In this document: piece after piece, positions 10,189 to 22,200 of the stretch
Layout of the letters: each line of letters opens with the position of its first letter
Position numbering within the stretch: position 1 is the first letter of the stretch
From: Lamellibrachia satsuma
Lineage: Eukaryota; Annelida; Polychaeta; Sabellida; Siboglinidae
Direction: 5' to 3'
Assembly: GCA_033239005.1 (NCBI GenBank)
Contig: BSQZ01000028.1
Span: forward strand, 1,165,501 to 1,229,500
DNA length: 64,000 nt
Notes under the pieces: generated by a model
Databases searched by the model: none
Seen by the model: the letters and a program-made list of their open reading frames with translations, nothing else
What the model was told of the DNA's origin: nothing
Made by a program: the position numbers and the translations under genes

Positions 10189-10578
10189 TTAGGGATCGTA
10201 ACTCCAGCGGAATTCAGGAACTCTTATGACAGGAACCAAAGCATCACCTTGAGACACTGATTGGTCAGGACTAACACCATGGATCCATATCTTGTATATA
10301 ACAGACAGTACCTTAATCTTATCAAAGTTATCATACCAGCGAGCACGAAGTTGGTACGGAAACTCTTCAAACGAAAACTTCGAATTAAAGCAAGTCCACT
10401 CTCCTGCACCAGCAATGAAATAAGATCCAAGCTGCACATTACGAATATAGCAGTGTGCTCTACGACGAAAGGTTCTAGCACGTCTCCTCTTATAAGAAAT
10501 TCGCCGTCTATAACGCTTGCGAACACCAAACCTACGACGGTGACTATAACGAGTACGAACACATCGCCTATCACTACG
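10189..10578 (-). CDS. Arg-rich capsid-like ORF (circovirus-like pattern), uncertain start
   Basis: On the minus strand, in the frame that follows the TGA at 10579-10581, a reading frame runs to the stop at 10189. Its first ~50 residues are very rich in Arg in short clusters (for example RRRFGVRKRYRRR and YKRRRARTFRRR). The following ~80 residues contain FEEFPYQLRARWYDNFDKIK and VLSVIYKIWIHG. An Arg-rich N-terminus followed by a 'Phe-Asp-x-(Tyr)-x-Ile-x-x-Val' stretch is characteristic of capsid proteins of circovirus-like CRESS-DNA viruses, but such proteins are longer and this one lacks the C-terminal half. No ATG was found in frame. It lies between the PolB end and the SSB promoter, on the same strand. 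It could also be an unrelated basic DNA-packaging protein. Confidence 0.4.
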   Translation of the reverse strand, partial: RSDRRCVRTRYSHRRRFGVRKRYRRRISYKRRRARTFRRRAHCYIRNVQLGSYFIAGAGEWTCFNSKFSFEEFPYQLRARWYDNFDKIKVLSVIYKIWIHGVSPDQSVSQGDALVPVIRVPEFRWSYDP

Positions 10579-10613
10579 TCAACAGGCCGTACAACCGGCG
10601 TGCGTCGTCTTTT

Positions 10614-13600
10614 CTACACGTCCACTGGACCCGTGCTCAATCCGTCCTCGTGCACCACGCGTTTGGCATAGAAGTAGGAGAGAGCCGCTTTCTTGCACGT
10701 ACGTCAACACGAAAGAGCGATGCACCCGGAACCCGCGGTTCTTTCCACTTCCGCTCCGACGGTTGGCGAGCACCTCTAGGAACGCGTCCTTGTTGATGGC
10801 GTTGTGACGCTTGCTCAGTCCTTTGGTGCTGTACTTGTCGGTGGCTCCGAAACAATAGTACGTCTTGCTGCACAGCCCCACGAACCCGTCACCGGACCAC
10901 TCGACCTTGAACAGATCCGGTGTCCTCTTGTCGTACGCCTTCCGCGCTTTACAGCACGCCTCGTCACCGACCCACGGACGATCGACGAGTCGACAACGCA
11001 CGTACTCGTTCTGATGTTCGTCGCAACATTCGGACGGCAACCATTCGGACCGATGTCGGAAATAATGTTCTCGTAGGTCCGGGGTCTCGAAGTCGTCGAC
11101 GGACTCGCCGGCCAAGGCCAAATAGACGGAATCTGTATCCATCTCGCAGTACTGAAAAAGAGGACGCTCCAGATACCTGTTGATAAAGTCGTAATAGAAC
11201 TGTAACATGCGCATCTTGGCGTATTGCAGAACGAAGAACCCCACGTGTACGGGCAGGGCGTACGTGACGGTTTTCTTGTTCATCGCTATATCGTACGCAT
11301 CGTCAACGACGACGTCGAGTTGTCGGAACTGTCTATCGTTGACCATGAGCGATGCCGCCTTCTCCGTGCAGTATTTCACGTCGCGATGTCGATCCACGTT
11401 GGTGATGGTCTTCCCGTAACCCGAGTTTCCCAGCAACTTCGTGGTGTATGCGATGATGGCCTTGTGCGAGTGGACGTCTCCCTCGCGTCGGGCCGTGGAC
11501 ACAGCGTCGCCGATCCGCCGGAAGCACGGGCTGGGAGTATACTCGACGACCTGATAGACGCGCGTCACCTCGAGTCCGTGTTCCAGGTACCATCTCAGGA
11601 GCGGCGTGGCGAGCAATATCTTGTCACCGTGGAAACTGCCCACGAGCATGCGCCGCGGAGTCGTCATGATGTCGTGTTCTTCGGCGTATCGGCGCATGAA
11701 AGGTCCGAGATCGTCGCGGGTCAGACGGATGTTTTAAAACACCGGCTGCATTTCGGAAAAATGCGCGTGTAATGTTATCGGCACCGAAACATCACATTCG
11801 ATCAATCCGAATATGGTTCCGTCACGCACGCCTATCAGGATCTGTTGCGACGTCATCGTCCACCGCACGTGGCGTCGTCGTGGAAAGGCAGCATCCAGAC
11901 ACTTTTTCACGACCGGATCTCTTCTCGTCTCTTTCCACTCGCATTCCCACAACTCGACGACCTTGACAAAGTGACGTAGGTAGGCGGTGTTCTTTCGGGT
12001 CTCGGCGAGCAGTTGGGTCATGTGTTTCCCATTGACGGCGTTCGTTTCTAGACCCAAGCACGGGTGACCGTGGTAGAAACATCCGTGGAACTGATACGCC
12101 GTGTTCGCCTCACTGCACCACCCGTCCACCGGAAGTTTACCGATTCTCTTCTCTCGACCGTTGACTTGATGTCGTTTGGCGCGTCCCGTTCTTGCGGCTT
12201 CCCATGTGAGCCATTCTACGGCCATCTGACCATGCAGTTCGCGTGTACCATCCCGTCGGCATGCCTTGCATGAGAGACCACAGGTACAGAGCGTTGGCAT
12301 CGTAGCCGACGATCGATCGACACGAACGAGCGGCTTCTCCGTACTCGTTCTGATGTAGCGTGGTGACTCCTTTCTCGTGATAGCGGTGAAAAACGTCCAC
12401 CAACCACGTGATCTTTGACGAGATGATGAAGATCCTTATTCTTCTCGTTGAAGAGCGTAAAGTACGTCTTCTCCGGAAGATCGTTGAACAGGTAGAGCAA
12501 GGTCAGACCGGGTATGCTGATGCCCTACTTGAACATGTCTATGCCGCGTTGTTGGTCGATGGCTTGTAGAAAGGGAACCACGTCTCTATTGTTGTACCAG
12601 ACGAGAAAGTCTCGCAAGGTCGTCATGCCGTTATCGCGCCAGGCCTCTTGACAACCGACGTAATCCTCGTCGGAAATACCCTCGTTCTTCAATTGACTGA
12701 AGAAGGCTTCTTCTGCTGGAAGTGCGGTATCGTCGAGTCTCTCCAGACAGTCCATATATTCATACGGGAAAAACCCTTTTGTTATTTTACAAAGTACGCT
12801 TTCAGATATTTGTCGTAGCTGAATCCCGGGGCTATGTAATTGGTCATGCCTAGGAATTTTAGCTTATCCATCGATAAACACATGAACGTGTTGTCGCGTT
12901 TGATGAAAAAAACGACCCGACACCATCGTTCTCTTCTTCTTCTTTCTCTTTGTCGTCCTGTTCCATTTCTTCTTCTTCTTCTTCTTCTTTCTTTGACAGG
13001 AAGTAGGGAACAAGGAAATGATTGACGGCATTGAGATCGTATTTCCCCGAATTAAAGCCGATGACTGGTAATTTATGAAGCCAGTCATGAAGTTGTTTCA
13101 TCAGCGTTTTGTACGGGTTGCTCGGTTGACGAGATTCCTCGTCGTCAGGTGATTGTGCAATGCGCAATGTTTCGTTCCAATTCGATCGTGCTTTTACCAG
13201 TCGAGCTAGCACGTCCTCGTAAGAATTTTTATGTTTTTGTAGGCGGCGTCACTCATCGATTGCAAGATGTCCATCATGGCGCTCACCAACTTGTAGGTGT
13301 CTCCACCCGTGACGAGAAATTGCACTTGTTCGTGTCCCGGTACGTTGCCACCCACTGCATCTTGTCGCTGTCCGACGGAAGTCGTGCGATGTCGAACCAA
13401 CACTCAAAGTCAAAGGTGGCTCGGTAGGAGAGTACCGCAACGATTCGGGGACTCGAATATTCTCGTCGTCCAGACGTTCGAACACCGACGGAGTCGAATG
13501 GTACACGCCGCCGGGATAGACCCGACGCACACCTCCCGTACACGTGCGCTCGTGTCTGTTCAGCTGGCATACATCTTTAAATAGACTGTTCTCACACTTT

Positions 13601-14676
13601 CTGCAGCGATAGGTGTGGCAGTACATTTGAATGTTTCGTATGTATGAAAAGTGTCTCGTGAAGATTGAGATACATCGTGTCAGAATAATAGCACAACGAT
13701 CGACGGACGAGTTCTGCGGTCTTCTTTCCATCATCATCATCATCATCATCATCAGACTCAACGAGTTTATAAACGCATACGTTCGTTTGGAAAGTGGTCT
13801 CTAAGCGATAGAGGTCTTCGAGTGTGACTCCGGTAAATTCTTCCATGGGTACATCGTCATACGTCTCGTAGAGTTTCTCAACGGCAGATTCCAAATGATA
13901 GCGATCGCCTCCACGATGAAGAGCTATACATCTAAAAAGGCACAAATTATCGTTGTACCTCTTGTGATGGATAGGTTCTCTTTCCAGACCGATGACGGCT
14001 TTGTTCTTCTTGATGTATTTCGGCAGGGGAGTCATGGCTACACATCCAATTGGGTGATTGATTTTATTAATAAAAAAGTCACATTTGTCATGAGTTCACA
14101 TACCCAGGCTGAGTCGGGCCTCTGGCTTAACGCCCACTGTAATATATCTGTGTTTTTTATACGGTCTAAAAAAACACTAAACTCCTCCTGATTGGTGATG
14201 AGACTGGGTTCGTCCAGATATCGACCGCAGCAATTGCAGGAGGAATGATAGTACCTATAACATCCTGTGTTTTTGTTTTTCAAAACAAATCCATAACTCA
14301 AGTTGATTTTGAAAGCATTGGTCTGTTGTTCGAACATGGTGTTCAATGGAGTTTCTAGAGTAGTCGTATGTAGACTGCATAGTCTAAATTTTACCCTGGT
14401 CTGGAGAGGACCTCTGGATACGCGTGTTCTAATGGAGGACCAATTGTTGCGAACGACTTCTAACAAATCTGTTGAAAGAGCGTCGGGGAAGGGAAATCGA
14501 TCGGGCGGGTCGATGGGATCTTCACTAATGAACTGGTGGCGGGGGGTAGTGTCTTCCCTTTTTGCTCTTTTTGGCAATGGTGGTGAAACGGTATTGACAC
14601 AAACGGTTCTTTCATGTCTTAGCATATGGTACTTTTTTCCAAACACTTTGTTGCATTTTGAACATGTGTTTTTCAT
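10614..14676 (-). pseudogene. Protein-primed family B DNA polymerase, multiply interrupted
   Basis: Minus strand, from ATG 14676 to a TAG at 10614-10616. Order: a C2H2-like finger (CSKCNKVFGKKYHMLRHERT), an N-terminal domain ending near 14050, a DNLCLFRCIALHRG segment near 13930, another Cys-pair finger near 13620-13560, ExoI with FDFE (about 13409), ExoII with GFNSGKYDLN (about 13059-13032), palm motif A GYDANALYL (about 12307-12281), motif B KLLGNSGYGKT (11439-11407) and motif C DTDS (11139-11128), then the PolB-type C-terminus. This is the polymerase of Maverick/Polinton-adintovirus-like elements. Reading requires at least seven frame changes (near 14055, 13600, 13430, 13230, 12850, 12400, 12290, and one near 10690) and crosses in-frame stops TAG 12525-12527 and TAA 11734-11736. 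Low-complexity Asp (13735-13760) and Glu/Lys (12935-13000) runs are inserted. It is inactive as read. Confidence 0.85.
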
Positions 14677-14680
14677 CGTT

Positions 14681-14789
14681 GCTGGTGATGCGAAGAAATA
14701 GGTGTGCAAAGACCGGAGAACGATTGTGATAGGAGAATGTATTAGATAGCATTCGTACAAATAAAGATAATATATCATAGATACTTACA
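14681..14789 (-). other. Predicted 5'UTR intron of PolB
   Basis: On the minus strand a consensus donor GTAAGTAT begins at 14788 and a pyrimidine-rich acceptor ending ATCACCAG lies at 14683-14682, five bases before the PolB ATG. The intron itself contains another copy of the TCACAATCGTTCTCCG motif found in both promoter modules. This is a prediction from splice signals only. Confidence 0.45.
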
Positions 14790-14840
14790 AAACTTGGTGT
14801 ACAGCTACCGTCGCGGCATCTCGACGTGTTGCTGCGTGGC

Positions 14841-14936
14841 TGTGGTGTTGAATCGAAGTGTTGTGCAGAGATCGGAGAACGATTGTGATGGCGATTGTAG
14901 TAGCGGCTCGGTTTATATATCCTGTCGCTACTGCTG
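14841..14936 (-). promoter_or_regulatory. Promoter/5'UTR module upstream of PolB
   Basis: Minus-strand order GCGACAGGATATATAAACCG (TATA about 14910-14920), CATCACAATCGTTCTCCGAT, TTCGATTCAACACC: the same order and spacing as the SSB module at 10015-10106. The codon that is ATG in the SSB copy is ACA here (14841-14843), followed by the recognisable codons of the SSB N-terminus (ACGCAGCAA). So the SSB 5' end was copied here and lost its start. Confidence 0.65.
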
Positions 14937-14984
14937 ACAGTGCACTTTTTCCCGGGATTTTCCCCGTTTGAACCGGTTTGATCC

Positions 14985-16913
14985 TCTTCGTTCGAACGTT
15001 CCAGAAAGCGGCGGTGTTTTTTGTTGATCTTGACCTTTTGAACTTTTGACCTCGCAGTGTTTATGGAAAATTCCATGATTTCGTTCGAACGTTCCAGAAA
15101 GCGGCGGTGTTTTTTGTTGACCTTGACCTTTTGACCTCGCGGTGTTCATGCAGACTAGTATCATTATAGACGATATGTAGGTGTCGACGCCAAACGACAT
15201 ACGTCGAAAAGTTCTCGATATAATGCAATGGTGCGATATGCGTCGTATAGCTTACATGCACGGCTACGTTTTTCCCGCTGGATGCACGAACTTTCGTCCG
15301 CTAGGTTTCAGTCTGCTAGCAGGGTGAAAATGTGGGGATGTGTTTCTCTTGCTGGCGTAACTTCGGTCGAACGTTCCAGAAAGCGACGGCGTTTTTTTGT
15401 TGACCTTGACCTTTTGACATCGCGGTGTTCTTGCAGACTCTTGGTGAAACAGGCGATATGTAGGTGTCGACGCGAAACGACATACGTCGAAAAGTTCTCG
15501 ATATAGTGCAATGATGCGATATGTGTCGCATAGCTTACATGCACGGCTACGTTTTTCCCGCAGCATGCACGAACATTCGTCCGCTACGTTTCAGTCTGGT
15601 AACAGGGTGAAAATGTGGGATCGTGTTTTTTTCGTGAGCGTGGAAAATTCCATGACGTCGTTCGAACGTTCCAGAAAACAAGAAAAAAACTACAAGAAAC
15701 CGGTTCAATTCATACAGAAGGGTTCGGAAAACTAGCATTATGTAACCGTAACGTCCTCCTAAACACGCATTAGAACAACCATTCGCCCGTAAATAGACGT
15801 GATTCTAATACACGTGAACTGCAAAATACGCGTTCGTTTTTTGCCTATAAGCAAACACGCGTAGAACTTAGGGATACCACATGATCGACTGCAATGACTC
15901 GGCCATGGTTATATACAAATCGTCGACACTGTACGGTTGGGATGTGCAGAGTAGGTGAATTAGGAGCCGCTCGCGCAACCGGAAACAGAAGCGAGCGCAA
16001 CACGGTCACTAAGGCTGTGTGCATGCCGTGCGTGCACAAGAAACCAGGTCAAGTGCATGCATTCAACCCGTGAGAACAGTCGCCACGCCCCTTGGAGACC
16101 GTATCATCCGGGCTCACCTGAAAGCCCTCTCTGACGACTGTATCACCCAGGTTCACATGAAACCTCGCGAGCGCCCTTTGACAATTGTATAAGCGCAAAA
16201 CAAGATGGTAGCCTGCATAGAGAGGTCACGTGATATGCAAATGAGGAGGTGTGACGTCGTAGGTCACGTGACTGCTCCCGAACAATCAGAACCGACGACA
16301 CATTTACTCGTAGCAGCGACTCCTGGTGACCGTATCAGCGCAAAACAAGATGACAACCTCTATAAAGAGGTCACGTGATATGTAAATGAGAAGCTGTAAC
16401 GTCATAAGTCACACGTGACTACTCTCGTCCAATCAGAACCGTCGACACATTTGACTCGTAGCAGCGCCCTCTGGTGACTTTATCATTGCAAAACAACATG
16501 GCATCAAAAGAAGATGGCAACTTCCATAGAGAGGTCACCTGATATGCAAATGATGAGCTGATCCGTAGTGCCACCTGGCGGTGAAACTGTGCTCGACCAA
16601 TCAGATGCTTACCAAAAATCTCCTCATTTGAGCAATAATATGGGAATTATATCGTGGCGCCCCCTGGTGGTGAAATGCTCTCGACCTATCAGAGCCGTCG
16701 AAACTACGTCACGTGAGTGCTCTCAACCAATCAGAAGCTTACCCAGAGATACATTGTTGCAACTTGAAGTGGCGCCCCTGGTGGTGAAATGCTCTTGACC
16801 AATCAGAGTCGTCGAAACTAGGTCACGTGACTGCTCTCGACCAATCAGAAGCTTACCCAACATTTATCCCTCAAAAGCACAACATACTACTTACAGTGAA
16901 CTTAACATAATTA
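14985..16913 (-). repeat. Right long inverted repeat of virus-like element
   Basis: Reverse complement of the left arm at 4146-5640, somewhat longer because the block around AAAATGTGGG and ATACGTCGAAAAGTTCTC is present about twice (15090-15350 and 15360-15620). The outer edge near 16870-16913 reads, inverted, GTAGTATG followed by GCTTTTGAGGGAT as in the left arm. CTCF-like motifs recur inverted at about 16461-16478, 16568-16583, 16655-16672 and 16769-16786. Confidence 0.75.
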
Positions 16914-18138
16914 CTTCGGACGAAAGTAATTCAGTTTGTATGTATAATACTGTTACCGTTTTACTTGTATAATCTATTGTTTTTCACATCAAAAGCCAAA
17001 ACACTCATGTCAAAAAAGCCTTGGGGTTTATTCAGAATGTGTTATAAAAGTGGGAGATTCCAGAACGCTTGTGTTATTACCGTAACACAGTAATTTTAAA
17101 TGTTCATATCCGGTTTCATTACTGAGCAGTGGAGAACAGTAGATGAACATCGTCATAAAAATAAGAAACTTGCGACGGAAATGGTTTTATTGCCACGGAT
17201 GTTATGCTGTCGGCTCAAACAACTCAATATCACAACAATGATCGCGACCAACTATACAATGCAAATACGAATACATCAGTAGTTAATGCGGTTTTTATTT
17301 CAACTTTAATTTCGGAGACATTGCACGTAGACTGTTCCGATTAAATTAATACAAGCATAACATTTACTGCTGTTTTTAATAATTGTAAGCAGCGTACCTG
17401 TTCTCAGCAGCCAACTATTGGGCAATTAATTGTTAGACAATAACATTTCGTATAAATCACTTAAACACTGAATAGTTTAAAATTGGCAATGCCACATTTA
17501 GCAGTGGTAGTTATTTTACGATGCACACATCAATATACCTTTCCTCAAAATAATACTAATACTAATACAAATGTTGCAACTATTTGTTGGACTGCTTTAC
17601 AAAGCAAAGTAAAGTATCCATTTCTTGAATATATACGGCAATCTGGTAATCAGCTGCTCTTATTGGTCGATGCTCTGAAAACATAAGGCAGCTGTGTAGT
17701 AAGTCAACATTTGTAGCATACATGTACTAAAATAAAAAGCAAGACATTTACGATTTTATCACACTATCCCAACTGAAACGTAGTTGTTAAAAGTTACGTC
17801 TATGTGCATATGCTATTTTAACAATACTTATTAACAAGCGTACAAGTATAAATGTCATGAATAAAATATTTTACTCGTCACGAATAACAATTTTAAACAG
17901 AACTGTATGACACATATAATTAGACACGTATGGTGGACCATTGGCAAACGTTAATACAATGAACCGACTCAATATTACGATGAGCAGAAACCTCACCAAT
18001 CAGCAACGGTCGATACATAATGTATACATTATGCCTTATATTCAGCGGTTCCTAATATATACAGGGCAACATAATGTCACCATTGCAATCGTAGTTGCAA
18101 CAAAAAAGTCATTTATCCGTTATGCGAAATATAATAAA
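16914..18138. other. No gene recognised
   Basis: AT-rich sequence between the virus-like element and a TA microsatellite. Only short frames, no domain pattern. Confidence 0.5.
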
Positions 18139-19156
<1,018 letters not shown>

Positions 19157-19324
19157 TTAATCACTTAATTTACCGTGGCGATTGGTGTCCTCCGTTAGCC
19201 AGAAAGTCGGCCGGCCCTTGCAGAACGGTGCTAGTGCCTGAGGGAAGAAGCTCTGGTCGACCACAGCCACCCAGGACGCCTTGTAATATATCGTCCCATT
19301 GGAAGGCTGCATTATTTCGCTCCC
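19157..19324 (-). CDS. BRICHOS gene exon 6 (terminal)
   Basis: Acceptor TTACGACCAG before 19324, stop TAA at 19159-19157. Contains SNGTIYYKASW and PFCKGRPTFWL with the second conserved Cys, followed by a short hydrophilic tail. Confidence 0.85.
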   Translation of the reverse strand, partial: GSEIMQPSNGTIYYKASWVAVVDQSFFPQALAPFCKGRPTFWLTEDTNRHGKLSD

Positions 19325-22200
19325 CTGGTCGTAAATACACACAGGCTTGTAGTTAATTCATTATTATATCTCTTAGGCTTTCCTTTTTTATATTTTCCAT
19401 TCATACACCTTCCAATGTAACCTACCATAGGCTTTTATTTCCTATATACATATTTCACATTTCTGCTCCGTCCATTCTTCCTTCTTTTTTGTTTTCCTAT
19501 ACACATATATCCCCTTCCAACCCTCCACCCCTTTCTTCAAGCATTCCATATCGTGCAACCGTTCACCAGTTGATTCCTCCCCCCTCGCTCTGAGCAGCAC
19601 GCTAAACTAGCTGCTGAAGGGAATGCACGGCGATCTTCATTGGCTAACCGAACGACTGTTTTGCGGGAAATTGTAAAACTGAATGCATTAGTATTTAAAA
19701 CATCTCAATTGGTTAAAGATAATATCCCAACAAAACGTGTTGGTATCGTGATCTTTCGCCTCTTAATATTTTCGAAAATACACAATTTGGCGATGATTTA
19801 AAATATGCTAGTTTTTCAACATAAAAAAATATAGATACCGCTTTACTGCATATAGAGGACCGATTTCGAAGGTGGAACAGTAGTTCGTACGGGAACTGAA
19901 CAATAATTGGTAGCGGCCCTGTCGTCATTGGTCAGAAACACGTCGACCAAAACAGGACATGGTTCAGCGTGCATCCACACATGGCAAGAGATAAACTGAC
20001 AAATGCACGTTTCAACAGGTTAGTCTGCCAGGGGTAGTGTAGTACTGCCACCACCCCTGGTTTGCAAGAATGGTCTCGTACCTTCATCGAGTCCAGCGCC
20101 TTCTTGAGATCGTCAGGAGAATAGATTCTTTCGTCAAGCCCACCCACCAGGAAACATTTGTTATACTCAGCCGTGTAGAAGCCACCGATGTTCTGTTGGA
20201 CAGACACAAATCACGCAGCGGCTTTGATACACTCGTAGTCAATGTTCCTCGGTCGTCCCTAATTCGCCGCGCAAGGATTACAGTAGGATGCGTTCCAGTG
20301 TCACAGAAGTAGCCCCGTGCCATACGTTAATCCGGCGAAATAAGAGAAAATAGGATGTACTAATATTAATAAAGAAAACATTTACAGATATCTTACACGG
20401 ATGGACCACAAATAGATCACAAACTCCTGACAAGCCAACCGTGTCCTTGGCATATACCATCTGGATAGTTTTGCTTTCGATGGCAATCTTGTTCAGTCTT
20501 TTTAAAAATGACAAAATGAAAATTAATATAAAACTAGCTACCTTGAGGAAGTCAAACACGGCGACGGTCCCGTTCTGAATGAAAATCTCCGTCTTGGATA
20601 CAGTGTTCAGCTTGATCTTCTGGGTGCCATACGGCGAATCGCTGGACCCCTTCTTGTACTGATGATAAAACTAACATTGATGAGAGCGAACGTGACAGTT
20701 GTTAACACTGTACAACTAATAGTAGTGCCTACAACGTTTCATATTCAATAAAGCAAGCCTACGACTAAATTAATTTTGGCCGACATCATTCTTGGACATC
20801 TAAATCAGTTAGTTTAACATGATGGATGTTTTATGGGCATTTAAATGCCAATCGGTTACCTCGGAGGTGTAGGTCCTCAACGCCGTCGTGTCCACGTTGT
20901 TGCGTGTTTCCTGCAAACACATTTCGATAAGACGCCACAATAGAAAACGCTTAATGAAAATTGGACCATTGCAGTTTTCGTTTCATTGTGATATATATCA
21001 TGTTTAATTCCATAACTTATTCCGTAAGAGACATACGTAAACCTGTTCATATTCTATGACACAAAGTCATACATTAATATGTGTTGTGCTTCTTTGTGAT
21101 GGATATTCTGACGAATGTGTTAAACACCAGTTTTAATTCCTCGATAACAAATTCAATAAACATGTAATTGTATTTAGCAGCAGTTTACCACGTTCTGGCT
21201 CCCATTGCAAATAAAAAACTATTGTAATGCCAGAAACATTCATCTATGTGGTACGAAGTTATGCAAGATAAACGCAACTATGGCACATGGTATGAATCTT
21301 ACTAAGCGAATGTATTATTGTGTTGTCAAAGTTTGTCACTAATTGATCATAGGGGTCACGTTACAATATGATGTAGCAGCGACGGAGGCTGTGCAATATG
21401 GGGGGGGGGCGTATTTGGTTTATGCATATTGGTGTCTACCGTATACTTAACATATACCCATAAATGAGGGGGTCGGGGGTGGGGGCGCTCACCACCCCTT
21501 CGGTTCCGATGCCTATGTGAATTTGTACATTTTTACCGTTCTGAACACGCTAATTCTGTCCACCAGGAGCATACCTTACAAACGTTGAGGTCTTGTTTCA
21601 GTCCACTCAGGTAGAAGGCGCCACCAGCAATGGAAGCCGCCAGAATAAGACTGACCACAAACCCGTACACGCCAAGAGAGGTGACTAGCCATCGACGTGA
21701 ACTGGTTACCACATACAAATACAAGCGTACATGAACCCTAATACATGTACACACACATATACACATAGTGTAGTGAGCGCACAAGGCTACATATTTACAT
21801 ACATACATTCGGGAAAAGGATGACGTAAATATGTTATACTACCGAAGCTTAGCTTAACTCGTTAGCTTAATTTATACTTTCCGAAATCGAGTATCTTGGC
21901 TCAGAAGGCCCCTAACATAATTTATATACATGCCGCTATGGAGGAATAAGGGTTGCATCAATTTGTAGGATGTGAATACAACCTTCACTCCAGTTAAATC
22001 ATTCCTGTGGACATCCACTATCCACTAATTAACACATCACCGAGTCAAAAGATTATCAATTAATTTTCTCATGCGATTCGCAAATGTGCGTTCGTAATTT
22101 CGAGTAATAAACGCCGACTTGTCCGAGTTATATATAAATTGTTATTAATAAGAGTCGCTTACCACAGCAGGGTCTTTTGTGGGAATGCTGACTTCTCCAT
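19157..22200 (-). CDS. BRICHOS-domain type II membrane protein, six exons, complete
   Basis: Joining minus-strand exons 22200-22163, 21701-21575, 20910-20860, 20658-20542, 20192-20082 and 19324-19157 gives one continuous 203-residue frame. All introns are GT-AG and phases agree (2,0,0,0,0). The N-terminus is short and charged, then one membrane span (GVYGFVVSLILAASIAGGAF, about residues 24-43) and an outside C-terminal part. That part shows the BRICHOS order: TEIFIQNG...VAVFDF with the conserved Asp, then NKCFLVGGLDERIYSPDDL with the first conserved Cys, then LAPFCKGRPTFWL with the second. Two NGT glycosylation sequons are present. BRICHOS domains act as chaperone-like folding domains in ER/secretory membrane proteins; the size fits the small type II members. 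Ligand or processed peptide is unknown. No frameshift is seen, so it looks functional. Confidence 0.85.
20082..20192 (-). CDS. BRICHOS gene exon 5
   Basis: 111 bases, acceptor TCTGTCCAACAG, donor GTACGA. Contains NKCFLVGGLDE and YSPDDLKKAL with the first conserved Cys. Confidence 0.85.
20542..20658 (-). CDS. BRICHOS gene exon 4 (domain start)
   Basis: 117 bases, acceptor ATCATCAG, donor GTAGCT. Contains SKTEIFIQNGT and VAVFDFLK, the first half of the BRICHOS fold. Confidence 0.85.
20860..20910 (-). CDS. BRICHOS gene exon 3 (linker)
   Basis: 51 bases between acceptor TTTGCAG and donor GTAACC. Encodes ETRNNVDTTALRTYTSE, phase 0 on both sides. Confidence 0.75.
21575..21701 (-). CDS. BRICHOS gene exon 2 (membrane span)
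   Basis: Acceptor GGTAACCAG before 21701, donor GTATGC after 21575. Encodes SRRWLVTSLG, the hydrophobic span and LKQDLNVCK. Confidence 0.85.
22163..22200 (-). CDS. BRICHOS gene exon 1
   Basis: ATG at 22200-22198 gives MEKSAFPQKTLL plus two bases. The donor GTAAGC follows at 22162. Phase 2 joins exactly to exon 2 (TG+T, Cys). Confidence 0.75.

Noticed and set aside
10261..11772. Plus-strand ORFs opposite PolB (10261-10671, 11224-11772 and others)
   Set aside because: Antisense shadows of the PolB and Arg-rich frames, without domain patterns.
9715..12527. Alternative genetic code or stop readthrough to explain in-frame TAA/TAG
   Set aside because: Frameshifts in PolB show plain decay, and the host genes use normal stops.
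20278..20559. Minus-strand ORF between BRICHOS exons 4 and 5 (with KIAIESKTIQMVYAKDTVGL)
   Set aside because: Its possible acceptor gives the wrong phase after exon 4, and joining exon 4 directly to exon 5 gives the expected BRICHOS order, so I treat it as intron. It could still be an alternative exon.
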